Source of the DNA: Frigoriflavimonas asaccharolytica
Lineage (GTDB): Bacteria; Bacteroidota; Bacteroidia; Flavobacteriales; Weeksellaceae
Assembly (NCBI RefSeq): GCF_013294015.1
Contig: NZ_JABSNO010000022.1
Location: 1 to 59,091, forward strand
Length of the DNA stretch: 59,091 nucleotides
Direction: 5' to 3'
Position 1 is the first letter of the stretch; each line of letters starts with the position of its first letter. The translations under genes were made by a program, and so were the position numbers. Below are positions 27,284 through 34,865 of the stretch, one piece after another. Below the pieces are notes generated by a model. That model was not told where the DNA came from. It made no database searches and saw only the letters and a list, made by a program, of their open reading frames with translations.

Positions 27284-27469
27284 TCATTTTAAAAATTGAT
27301 TTTTTAGAATAAAAAATAAGCCTAAAAATATAAGCGCTCCACCTGCTCCTTGCCAAAAACTCAATACATTTAAATTTTTCGAGATAATATTTATGGGAAT
27401 AAAGGGCAATAGTAATAAGATAATTCCTACTATCAAAAAGATAATATATTTTTTCTCAACTTTTTTCAT
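27284..27469 (-). CDS. Small two-helix membrane protein
   Basis: A 61-residue protein with a lysine-rich start (MKKVEKKY) and two membrane helices (about 9-27 and 38-57). No family is recognised. It stands alone between the DDAH-like gene and citrate synthase. The composition and clean ATG make it believable; small size keeps confidence moderate. Confidence 0.5.
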   Translation of the reverse strand: MKKVEKKYIIFLIVGIILLLLPFIPINIISKNLNVLSFWQGAGGALIFLGLFFILKNQFLK

Positions 27470-27544
27470 GATTTTACTTTTAAAAGATGACTATTTTCAA
27501 TGAGTAAATTGAATTTTCTATTTGTTACAAAATTTTGAATCTAG

Positions 27545-27567
27545 CGAAAATCTGCGCCCCGACTTGA
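27545..27567 (+). repeat. 23-bp dispersed repeat, copy 2
   Basis: Exact reverse complement of 107-129; contains TCTGCGCCCCGACTT. It opens the composite repeat region before the gltA terminator. Confidence 0.7.
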
Positions 27568-27783
27568 GTGGAAATCCTTTTTTTGGTGGCTGAGCTTGTC
27601 GAAGCCAGCAAAAAAAAGATTGATTCAGATTTTCTATTTTTCATTTGAATCATCGAAACTCGTTCCTCGTTTTGGGAACGGAAGGCGGGAATTGGCGCCC
27701 AAAAAATTAAGGTTAAGATTGCTTCTCCCGATAGTTATCGAGATCGCAATGACAGCGCACTCTTTTTTTCCTCGCAACGACAG

Positions 27784-27817
27784 AAAAAAATCCCTTCCAA
27801 AAAATTGAAAGGGATTG
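27784..27817 (-). terminator. Intrinsic terminator after gltA
   Basis: On the minus strand AATCCCTTTC pairs with GGAAGGGATT, followed by seven T. It is 22 bp beyond the gltA stop. Confidence 0.85.
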
Positions 27818-27838
27818 TAAATATTTTAAATGAAAAAA

Positions 27839-29125
27839 TTATCTGCTTTCCATAGAAACGTAATCTCTTACAGCTTCACCTTGGTATACTTGTCTTGGAC
27901 GAGCAATAGGTTCGTTGTTCAAACGCATTTCTTTCCATTGGGAAATCCAACCTGGAAGTCTTCCTAATGCGAACATTACGGTAAACATTTCTGTAGGAAT
28001 TCCTAAAGCTCTGTATACAATTCCAGAATAGAAATCTACGTTTGGATACAACTTTCTTTCTACAAAGTATGGATCTTCTAATGCTACTTTTTCTAATTGC
28101 ATTGCAATTTCTAAAGTTTTATCTTGGATTCCTAATTTAGCAATTAATTCGTCGGCTGCTTTTTTAATGATTTTTGCACGAGGATCAAAGTTTTTGTAAA
28201 CTCTATGACCAAAGCCCATCAAACGGAAATTGTCGTCTTTATTTTTTGCTTTTTCTACGTATTTAGAAACATCTCCACCATCTTTATCAATCATTTCTAG
28301 CATTTCTATCACCGCTTGGTTTGCACCACCATGAAGTGGACCCCAAAGTGCAGAAACTCCTGCAGCAACGGATGTAAATAGACCTGCATGTGCAGAACCT
28401 ACCATTCTTACGGTAGAAGCAGAACAATTTTGCTCATGATCTGCGTGAAGAATTAATATTTTGTCTAATGCATCTACAACCACAGGATCCATTTCGAAAT
28501 CTTCGTTTGGTTTGCGAAATGCCATTCTGTAGAAATTCTCTACATAATTAAGAGAATTATCTCCGTGATTTAATGGTAAACCTTGTGTTTTTCTGTAAGT
28601 CCAAGCACAAAGATGTGAAAATTTCGCTAGTAGAACTTCAGATGCATGATCTAAATCTTCTTTAGATTTTACATCTACACCTTTTGGATTAAATGCTGTA
28701 AGTGCAGAAGTCATGGAAGATAAAACTCCCATTGGATGTGCAGATCTTGGAAAAGCATCGATGAGTTTTTTCATCTCCTCGTTTACATAATTGTCAGATT
28801 TTAATCTTCCTTCAAAGCTTGAAAATTCCTCTTTGGAAGGTAAATTTCCGTGCAAAAGCAAATACATTACTTCTGTGAAATTAGATTTTTCTGCCAATTG
28901 CTCAATCGGATATCCTCTGTACGATAGTTCACCTTTGTCGCCATCTAAATAAGTAATTTGACTGATGGTAGAACCTGTATTTTTAAATCCTAAATCCAAA
29001 GTGATCAAACCAGTTTGATCTCTCAATTTAGAAATATCTATACCTCTATCACCAATGGTGCTTTCTATAATTGGGTAATCAAAGGATTTCCCATCGTAGT
29101 TTATTGTTACTTTATTTTCTGACAT
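27839..29125 (-). CDS. gltA: Citrate synthase
   Basis: A 428-residue type II citrate synthase, condensing acetyl-CoA and oxaloacetate at the entry of the TCA cycle. Catalytic residues are placed in LWGPLHGGANQ, GFGHRVYKNFDPRA and YPNVDFYSG. The length and N-terminal domain (VTINYDGKSFDYPI) fit the hexameric bacterial type. It has its own terminator. Enolase is upstream in the same direction with a 200-bp gap. Confidence 0.97.
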   Translation of the reverse strand: MSENKVTINYDGKSFDYPIIESTIGDRGIDISKLRDQTGLITLDLGFKNTGSTISQITYLDGDKGELSYRGYPIEQLAEKSNFTEVMYLLLHGNLPSKEEFSSFEGRLKSDNYVNEEMKKLIDAFPRSAHPMGVLSSMTSALTAFNPKGVDVKSKEDLDHASEVLLAKFSHLCAWTYRKTQGLPLNHGDNSLNYVENFYRMAFRKPNEDFEMDPVVVDALDKILILHADHEQNCSASTVRMVGSAHAGLFTSVAAGVSALWGPLHGGANQAVIEMLEMIDKDGGDVSKYVEKAKNKDDNFRLMGFGHRVYKNFDPRAKIIKKAADELIAKLGIQDKTLEIAMQLEKVALEDPYFVERKLYPNVDFYSGIVYRALGIPTEMFTVMFALGRLPGWISQWKEMRLNNEPIARPRQVYQGEAVRDYVSMESR

Positions 29126-29325
29126 TGTCTTTATTTTGTTTTGATAAAAGTACGGAAAAAGTGTTTAATATTAAAATAATACCATTGTATTTATAATAAA
29201 TAATTGTTAAATTTTTATAAATCTTGGCCTTTCAACAGTCTTTTTGATAGTTTATAGATTTATTAATTTGATTTTCAAATATTTACAAAAAACACCGAAC
29301 GTAATATCCGGTGTATTGATTTTGT

Positions 29326-30642
<1,317 letters not shown>

Positions 30643-30645
30643 CTA

Positions 30646-30653
30646 CAAATTTA
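30646..30653 (-). promoter_or_regulatory. Putative -7 element for eno
   Basis: TAAATTTG on the minus strand matches TAnnTTTG and is 27 bp upstream of the eno ATG. The -33 position has no clear TTG. Confidence 0.45.
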
Positions 30654-30701
30654 AGGAATTTTATGGTGGCGGGAAATTTTATTTACTTTTGTGTAAAGAT
30701 T

Positions 30702-30827
30702 GGTCACGGATTGCAAATCCGCGAGATCGGATTATCAGTTAAAAAATATATAACAGGTAATCTTGATAGTGAATCGATTCTTATTGAACAAATCAATTCG
30801 GATGAGGTTGCAAATCCGCGATATGGG
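30702..30827 (+). repeat. REP family 2, copies a and b (R orientation)
   Basis: A complete hairpin copy at 30702-30730 contains GTCACGGATTGCAAATCC then GCGAGATCGG. A second, half copy at about 30808-30827 has GTTGCAAATCCGCGATAT. Together they precede the 30858 gene. The full copy pairs ACGGATT with AATCCGC-type bases around a short loop. Confidence 0.75.
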
Positions 30828-30857
30828 AAAAGAAAAACTTTTATAAATTACAATAAT

Positions 30858-31493
30858 ATGACAATACAAGAAAAATTTTACTCAATAATAGATGAATTGT
30901 TTAAAAATAATCCATCAATATTAAAAATAAATTCAGGAAATAAAGTTTCAAGTATATTATTATTCAAAGATTTTATTAATATAATAAAAATTTGGAAAGA
31001 TAATTTAAACTTAGCATACACTCCATTTGCAAGAAAGATTAGTTTAGATAATCAAATGTTAATAAATGATATTAATCAAAATTGGCATAATCAATTACCC
31101 ACAATAACTGAATTTAAAGAATATGTTTCAATAAAATATAATTTTGAATTTAGTACAAATGTATTAAATTATGTATACATATATTTTTATATTACTTGGG
31201 AAGTTTTTAAAGATAAAGAAAATGTAATAAAATTTAATTTGCAAAATCCATATAAAGGCTTAATTCAATTATTTATTCAAGACAATATTTATATGCATGA
31301 AGGTATATATATAGGTAATATAACAATGAGTCATAGTAAAAGTATTAACTTTAAACTACCCTCTATTGATAATGATTTTTTAGATTATATAGATAAAAAA
31401 TGTAAATTAGTTGGTAGTGATGGTATTCCCAATCAAGAAGAAGTTAATCAACTATGGGAAGAATTTCAAAAACCCAATGTCGCGGATTTGTAA
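30858..31493 (+). CDS. Hypothetical protein in repeat island
   Basis: A 211-residue protein from ATG 30858 (MTIQEKFYSIIDELF). The open frame extends back to 30663, but that part is repeat DNA and gives unnatural sequence, so I reject it. Content is rich in Asn, Ile, Lys and aromatic residues; no signal peptide, no membrane helix, no family recognised. The last residues NVADL and the stop codon come from a REP copy at 31478-31502, so the natural C-terminus may be lost. A/T content is higher than in the eno gene, in line with a transferred gene. Confidence 0.6.
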   Translation: MTIQEKFYSIIDELFKNNPSILKINSGNKVSSILLFKDFINIIKIWKDNLNLAYTPFARKISLDNQMLINDINQNWHNQLPTITEFKEYVSIKYNFEFSTNVLNYVYIYFYITWEVFKDKENVIKFNLQNPYKGLIQLFIQDNIYMHEGIYIGNITMSHSKSINFKLPSIDNDFLDYIDKKCKLVGSDGIPNQEEVNQLWEEFQKPNVADL

Positions 31494-31553
31494 TCCGTGA
31501 CCTGATATGTAATCCGTGACCAACTTATAACTATCTTTAATTAAAAATATGTC
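31478..31553 (+). repeat. REP family 2, copy c plus duplicated transposase leader (L orientation)
   Basis: Copy c at 31478-31502 contains GTCGCGGATTTGTAATCCG, followed by a half copy ending ATCCGTGACC, then 31522-31553, which matches the leader and first bases ATGTC of the transposase at 32668-32700 except for one substitution and one indel. It therefore carries an ATG (31549) opening a six-codon frame. Confidence 0.8.
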
Positions 31554-31587
31554 TGATGTTGAAGATTAATAAAAAAAAAGGAAATTA

Positions 31588-31887
31588 ATGAAATCTATTA
31601 AATTACTAATAATTTTGCTCCTTTTTATAGGGTGCAAGTCGGAAAAAGAATGGAATAAAGAAGAGTTAGAAATTGTTACATTTTATATAAATGAAAAATT
31701 ATTTAGAGATGTTCTTTCTCCTGATATAAATAAAGAGTTTATAGAAATATATGAAAAAGATAGTGCAAATTATAATACACTTCAAAAATATATGGAGTTA
31801 GATTCGATAGTTACAAAAGAAGTTTCAAAAAGAAAGTTCTACATTACAATATCAGACTTTGATGTTCCACCTTATTTAAAATTTTAA
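31588..31887 (+). CDS. Small hypothetical lipoprotein
   Basis: A 99-residue lipoprotein: hydrophobic residues 4-14, lipobox LFIGC with Cys16. The mature part is charged and unrecognised. It follows the duplicated transposase leader by about 35 bp and precedes the 31892 gene by 4 bp, so the two probably form a unit and may be driven by the copied leader. Function unknown. Confidence 0.65.
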   Translation: MKSIKLLIILLLFIGCKSEKEWNKEELEIVTFYINEKLFRDVLSPDINKEFIEIYEKDSANYNTLQKYMELDSIVTKEVSKRKFYITISDFDVPPYLKF

Positions 31888-31891
31888 TATT

Positions 31892-32467
31892 ATGGCAGGA
31901 ACAAATAAATTTAAAAATATTTATGGTAAGGATATTACTAATAACCAAACAACCTCGTTGAAAGAATATCTCAAAGAATTTTATATAGACGGCATACTAA
32001 AAAAATCAGAACGAATAGAAAATAGTAAAGTAGAATTTACTTATTATTATTTAGATGATTCAGAAAATATAAACAATTTATTACCTTTATACCTCAATAA
32101 AAAAGTTTCTTTTTACAATATTTCTTTTGTAAATAACCTTAAATTAGAAGTTATTTATTCTTATGAAAATGGAATATTAGTAGGTAGATGTAAATCAGTT
32201 ATTGATAGTGGAAATAAAATAGTATGTTATCAAGGACTTGATATTTCAGGATTACCAATAAATACTGAAACAAGGAAATATTTTTATGAAAATAATGAGC
32301 CAAAATATACATTTGAGTATGATGAAAATGGTGATTGTTTTATAATCTATGATGATACTACCGATCAGCAAGATATTTTTGCTTGGGATATAGGCGATCC
32401 AAACTTGACTTCATTTTCGTGGCAAGGTTTTGAATATTACGAACATGCAGAACCTATAATACCATAG
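31892..32467 (+). CDS. Hypothetical protein paired with small lipoprotein
   Basis: A 191-residue protein with no signal peptide, acidic, rich in Tyr, Asn and Asp, with the flavour of beta-rich repeat proteins (YDENGDCFIIYDDTTD). No family is recognised. Its start lies 4 bp after the lipoprotein stop. Small orphan gene pairs of this style in Bacteroidota are sometimes immunity proteins of polymorphic toxins, but no toxin is seen here, so that is only a thought. Confidence 0.6.
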   Translation: MAGTNKFKNIYGKDITNNQTTSLKEYLKEFYIDGILKKSERIENSKVEFTYYYLDDSENINNLLPLYLNKKVSFYNISFVNNLKLEVIYSYENGILVGRCKSVIDSGNKIVCYQGLDISGLPINTETRKYFYENNEPKYTFEYDENGDCFIIYDDTTDQQDIFAWDIGDPNLTSFSWQGFEYYEHAEPIIP

Positions 32468-32477
32468 TAGGATAATT

Positions 32478-32658
32478 ATGGCACAAATATTAGATAAAAT
32501 ATTAGTTGTAGATGTAGAAGCTATTTGTTGGGAAGGCAAACTTCTAGAATATGGTAAATGATATTATAGAAATAGGTATCTGTTTATTAGATGTAAACAC
32601 TGGAGAAGTTTCTGATAATAGAGGGATATTGGTAAAACCAGATGTCGCGGATTTGTAA
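32478..32658 (+). pseudogene. Remnant of a DEDDh 3-5 exonuclease gene
   Basis: ATG 32478 opens ILDKILVVDVEAICWEGKL, which matches the N-terminal ExoI motif (VVDxE...CWEG) of KapD-like DEDDh exonucleases. The frame stops at 32559-32561; one frame over, DIIEIGICLLDVNTGEVSD continues the family sequence. It then runs into REP copy d and ends DVADL. About 60 of the usual 180-200 residues remain, with a frameshift, so this is a broken gene. Confidence 0.72.
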
Positions 32659-32700
32659 TCCGTGACCAACTTATAACTATTTTTAATTAAAAAATATGTC
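32643..32700 (+). repeat. REP family 2, copy d and transposase leader (L orientation)
   Basis: Copy d at 32643-32667 contains GTCGCGGATTTGTAATCCG. The following 33 bases lead into the transposase ATG and are nearly identical to 31522-31553. On the other side of the gene, copy e is its inverse with one mismatch in 25. Confidence 0.82.
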
Positions 32701-33250
32701 CACTTCTTACAAAGCCACAGAAATAGATAGTGCCTATTTCATCACGATCACAATTGTTGGTTGGGTAGATGTTTTTACAAGACTATCGCAGAAAATGGTC
32801 ATTATTGATTCTTTTAAATATTGCCAAACACAAAAAGGCTTGACGATTTTTGCGTATTGTTTAATGTCTAATCATCTGCATTTATTTTGTAGAGCAGACG
32901 GAAAATATTTGCTTTCTGAAATAATGCGAGATCTCAAAAAATTTACTTCAAAGAAAATAATTGAAACCATGCAATCTGAACCTGAAAGTAGAAAAGAGTG
33001 GATGTTAGATTATTTTAAAAAATCTTGCGAACATCTTGCACGAGAGCAAAATTATAAAGTTTGGCAAGATGGCTATCATGCAGAAGAAGTATTTTCTAAT
33101 AAATGGATTAAAGAAAAAATAAATTACGTTCATCAAAATCCTGTGAAGCAGAAAATTGTAAGTGAGCCAGAACATTACTATTTTAGCAGTGCAAGAAATT
33201 ATGCGGATTTAGAATGTGCGATAGATGTGGAAGTTGTTTTTATGGGGTGA
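32696..33250 (+). CDS. REP-associated tyrosine transposase (RAYT)
   Basis: A 184-residue Y1/HUH transposase of the REP-associated type, larger than and only distantly similar to the one at 3909-4379. The HUH pair is His60-Leu-His62 in MSNHLHLFCR; the catalytic tyrosine is probably Tyr144 in INYVHQNPV, followed by the RAYT-type tail PEHYYFSSARNY (158-169). The motifs are intact. REP copies d and e flank it in opposite orientation within 60 bp, as for known RAYTs. Known RAYTs cleave REP hairpins in single strands and are usually not transposed as ordinary IS elements. Confidence 0.9.
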   Translation: MSTSYKATEIDSAYFITITIVGWVDVFTRLSQKMVIIDSFKYCQTQKGLTIFAYCLMSNHLHLFCRADGKYLLSEIMRDLKKFTSKKIIETMQSEPESRKEWMLDYFKKSCEHLAREQNYKVWQDGYHAEEVFSNKWIKEKINYVHQNPVKQKIVSEPEHYYFSSARNYADLECAIDVEVVFMG

Positions 33251-33253
33251 AGT

Positions 33254-33314
33254 GGTCACGGATTGCAAATCCGCGACATCGGAAGAGATCGGGTTAAAAA
33301 TCCGCGACAACGGG
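33254..33314 (+). repeat. REP family 2, copies e and f (R orientation)
   Basis: Copy e at 33254-33282 contains GTCACGGATTGCAAATCCG followed by CGACATCGG; a half copy to 33314 has AAAATCCGCGACAACGGG. The pair of a full copy followed by a half copy repeats the pattern at 30702-30827. Confidence 0.78.
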
Positions 33315-33362
33315 AATAATGCTGCAAAAGATTTTAGGCAACAACGTTAAATCAGGGACTTG

Positions 33363-33440
33363 AAATCAGAAAAAAAGCCATCTATTTTAGATATTTATAA
33401 AAAATCAGAAGATAATTTACGAGCAAGACCATGTTATTAA
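33363..33440 (+). pseudogene. Possible C-terminal gene remnant next to REP copy f
   Basis: An open frame without start gives KPSILDIYKKSEDNLRARPCY and a TAA at 33438-33440. It looks protein-like but is not recognised. A broken gene end is plausible beside a REP; chance cannot be excluded. Confidence 0.25.
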
Positions 33441-33459
33441 CTCAAAATCCCTAAATAAT

Positions 33460-34134
33460 ATGAATTTTAAAACTAAAATAGTTACGATTTTATTATTCTC
33501 TTTATTAATTACGAATTGTAAGGAGGAATTGAAAGAATGTGTAAGCCAATCTACTGATACTAATGTAAAACTATATAATGATTTAACAGATCAGTTGATA
33601 CCTTATTTTTTTAGAGAAGATTATTTAGGTGATAAAAGATATTTTGATAGTTTAAGAGTTCATGATGATAATTTATATATCGAAGAGAAGACAAAAGCGC
33701 ACAACGAAATTTTTAATCATCCTGAAAAATTTTGCAATTTGTATATAGATTCTACTAAAAGTAAAAATACATATTTTGCTACAGATAATACCGAGGTTTA
33801 TTTAAGACGCATAATCAGAACGAAGGATTTTTTTAAAGACTTTTCTAATAGTCCAGATATTAAAAATTTAAGCATACGAAGTACTATAAAAGCAAATCAA
33901 TTTAATTTGTGTACCGCAAAAGTCCTAGATCTGGCAGAGTATGATACAAATGATTGTGAGATAGGTGTTATCTATTTTTCAGAGATTGTATTCGATACTT
34001 CAAAAAAAAGAGCATTAGTTTTTGTTGACCATCATATAAAAAAAGATTATTACGGTAGAAATGCTGTATTTATACTAAGATTGCATGATAATTATTGGGA
34101 AATAGAAGATGCTATGTTAATGTCAACTTCCTAA
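33460..34134 (+). CDS. Hypothetical lipoprotein in repeat island
   Basis: A 224-residue lipoprotein: hydrophobic residues 8-18, lipobox LITNC with Cys20. The mature region carries several Cys and charged patches (CVSQSTDTN, KFCNLYIDS, NDCEIGVIY). No family is recognised. It lies between REP copies e/f and g. It has its own ATG with an AT-rich leader. Function unknown. Confidence 0.65.
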   Translation: MNFKTKIVTILLFSLLITNCKEELKECVSQSTDTNVKLYNDLTDQLIPYFFREDYLGDKRYFDSLRVHDDNLYIEEKTKAHNEIFNHPEKFCNLYIDSTKSKNTYFATDNTEVYLRRIIRTKDFFKDFSNSPDIKNLSIRSTIKANQFNLCTAKVLDLAEYDTNDCEIGVIYFSEIVFDTSKKRALVFVDHHIKKDYYGRNAVFILRLHDNYWEIEDAMLMSTS

Positions 34135-34162
34135 TTTCAAGCTCTTTTCTTTTTTCTCCTGC

Positions 34163-34187
34163 TGTCGCGGATTTGTAATCGGAGACC
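34163..34187 (+). repeat. REP family 2, copy g (L orientation)
   Basis: The bases read GTCGCGGATTTGTAATCGG then AGACC, differing from copies c and d at two positions in the second arm. It is a solo copy beyond the lipoprotein gene. Confidence 0.75.
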
Positions 34188-34227
34188 AACATCATTAAAA
34201 AAAAACAAATTAATTCACCTTAAAATA

Positions 34228-34337
34228 AAACCTGCGCAACTTTGACCATAAACATGCGCATGTTTCACTCCATTCTTGCTTAGGTTTCATATCAAACATG
34301 CGCAGGTTTCATCACAAACATGCGCAGGTTTCTACAA
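34228..34337 (+). repeat. Five-unit array with exact 22-bp period, core TGCGCA
   Basis: Units start at 34228, 34250, 34272, 34294 and 34316, each exactly 22 bp apart. Unit cores: AAACCTGCGCAACTTT, AAACATGCGCATGTTT (a perfect 16-bp palindrome), ATTCTTGCTTAGGTTT (decayed), and AAACATGCGCAGGTTT twice. A small hairpin follows. The array is 130 bp upstream of the lipoprotein at 34467 and just beyond REP copy g. Confidence 0.85.
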
Positions 34338-34466
34338 ACCCTTGATACAAGGCTTCCAAAAGCTTGTAAAGATTTAATTTAATACTGATTTTCAAAACCT
34401 TAAAATTTAAAAAAGCAAAGGTTTTATTTGGCATAAAATCCTTAACTTTCATTAAAATAATTATTT

Positions 34467-34826
34467 ATGAAAAATTCTATTTTAATAACTGCATGTATTG
34501 TTTTAAGTTTGATTTCCTGCAAAAAGAATAACGCAGAAAGTGTAGACAATGCACAGCAGAGCATTAATTCTTTAAATATGGATGAAACACAAAGCTATAC
34601 CTACATTGCAAGTGATAGCGAACGGGCAAAGGTCACTTTTCAAAATGCTGGTGCAGATCATACCATTACCATCAATTCTAACAATACCAAATTTGTTCTA
34701 GACAAAAAAGATGGTGATGAAGATACCCAAATCTACGAGAGAAATGGCGTGCAAGCAAAATTGACCAAAGATTCTTTGTTTATTATACAAGACAACCAAG
34801 TAATTCCACTTGTTTTATCTAAATAA
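34467..34826 (+). CDS. Small hypothetical lipoprotein
   Basis: A 119-residue lipoprotein: hydrophobic segment 5-16, lipobox SLISC with Cys18. The mature part (YIASDSERAKVTFQN, NNTKFVLDKKDGDEDTQIYERNG) is weakly like the MliC fold of lysozyme inhibitors, but I cannot be sure, since the usual cysteines and Trp are missing. It lies downstream of the 22-bp array. No co-directional partner follows. Confidence 0.65.
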   Translation: MKNSILITACIVLSLISCKKNNAESVDNAQQSINSLNMDETQSYTYIASDSERAKVTFQNAGADHTITINSNNTKFVLDKKDGDEDTQIYERNGVQAKLTKDSLFIIQDNQVIPLVLSK

Positions 34827-34865
34827 TTATTTCAACTTTTGAATTCGCTCTTGGTATGTGAAAAA

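Larger units (their letters stand above)
27470..27838. other. Intergenic region packed with dispersed hairpin repeats
   Basis: The 369 bp carry no gene. From 27545 to about 27790 is a GC-richer composite: the 23-bp repeat shared with base 107, a hairpin TGGCT/AGCCA (27586-27606), a hairpin CGTTCC/GGAACG near 27661-27680, a CCCGATAG/ATCGAG hairpin near 27727-27742, and AATGACAG-type motifs. The gltA terminator closes it. Confidence 0.65.
34135..34466 (+). other. Intergenic region with a REP copy and a palindromic array
   Basis: The 332 bp hold REP family 2 copy g (34163-34187), a five-unit 22-bp-spaced array (34228-34337), a hairpin CCTTG/CAAGG (34340-34352), and AT-rich DNA leading into the next lipoprotein gene. 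No gene. Confidence 0.7.

Noticed and set aside
30663-30857. N-terminal extension of the 30858 open frame
   Set aside because: The stretch is REP-derived DNA (copies a and b) and translates to unnatural sequence; the downstream ATG at 30858 gives a normal start.
34228-34337. 22-bp array as a CRISPR array
   Set aside because: Repeat core is 16 bp with only 6 bp between, too short for spacers, and no cas genes are nearby.
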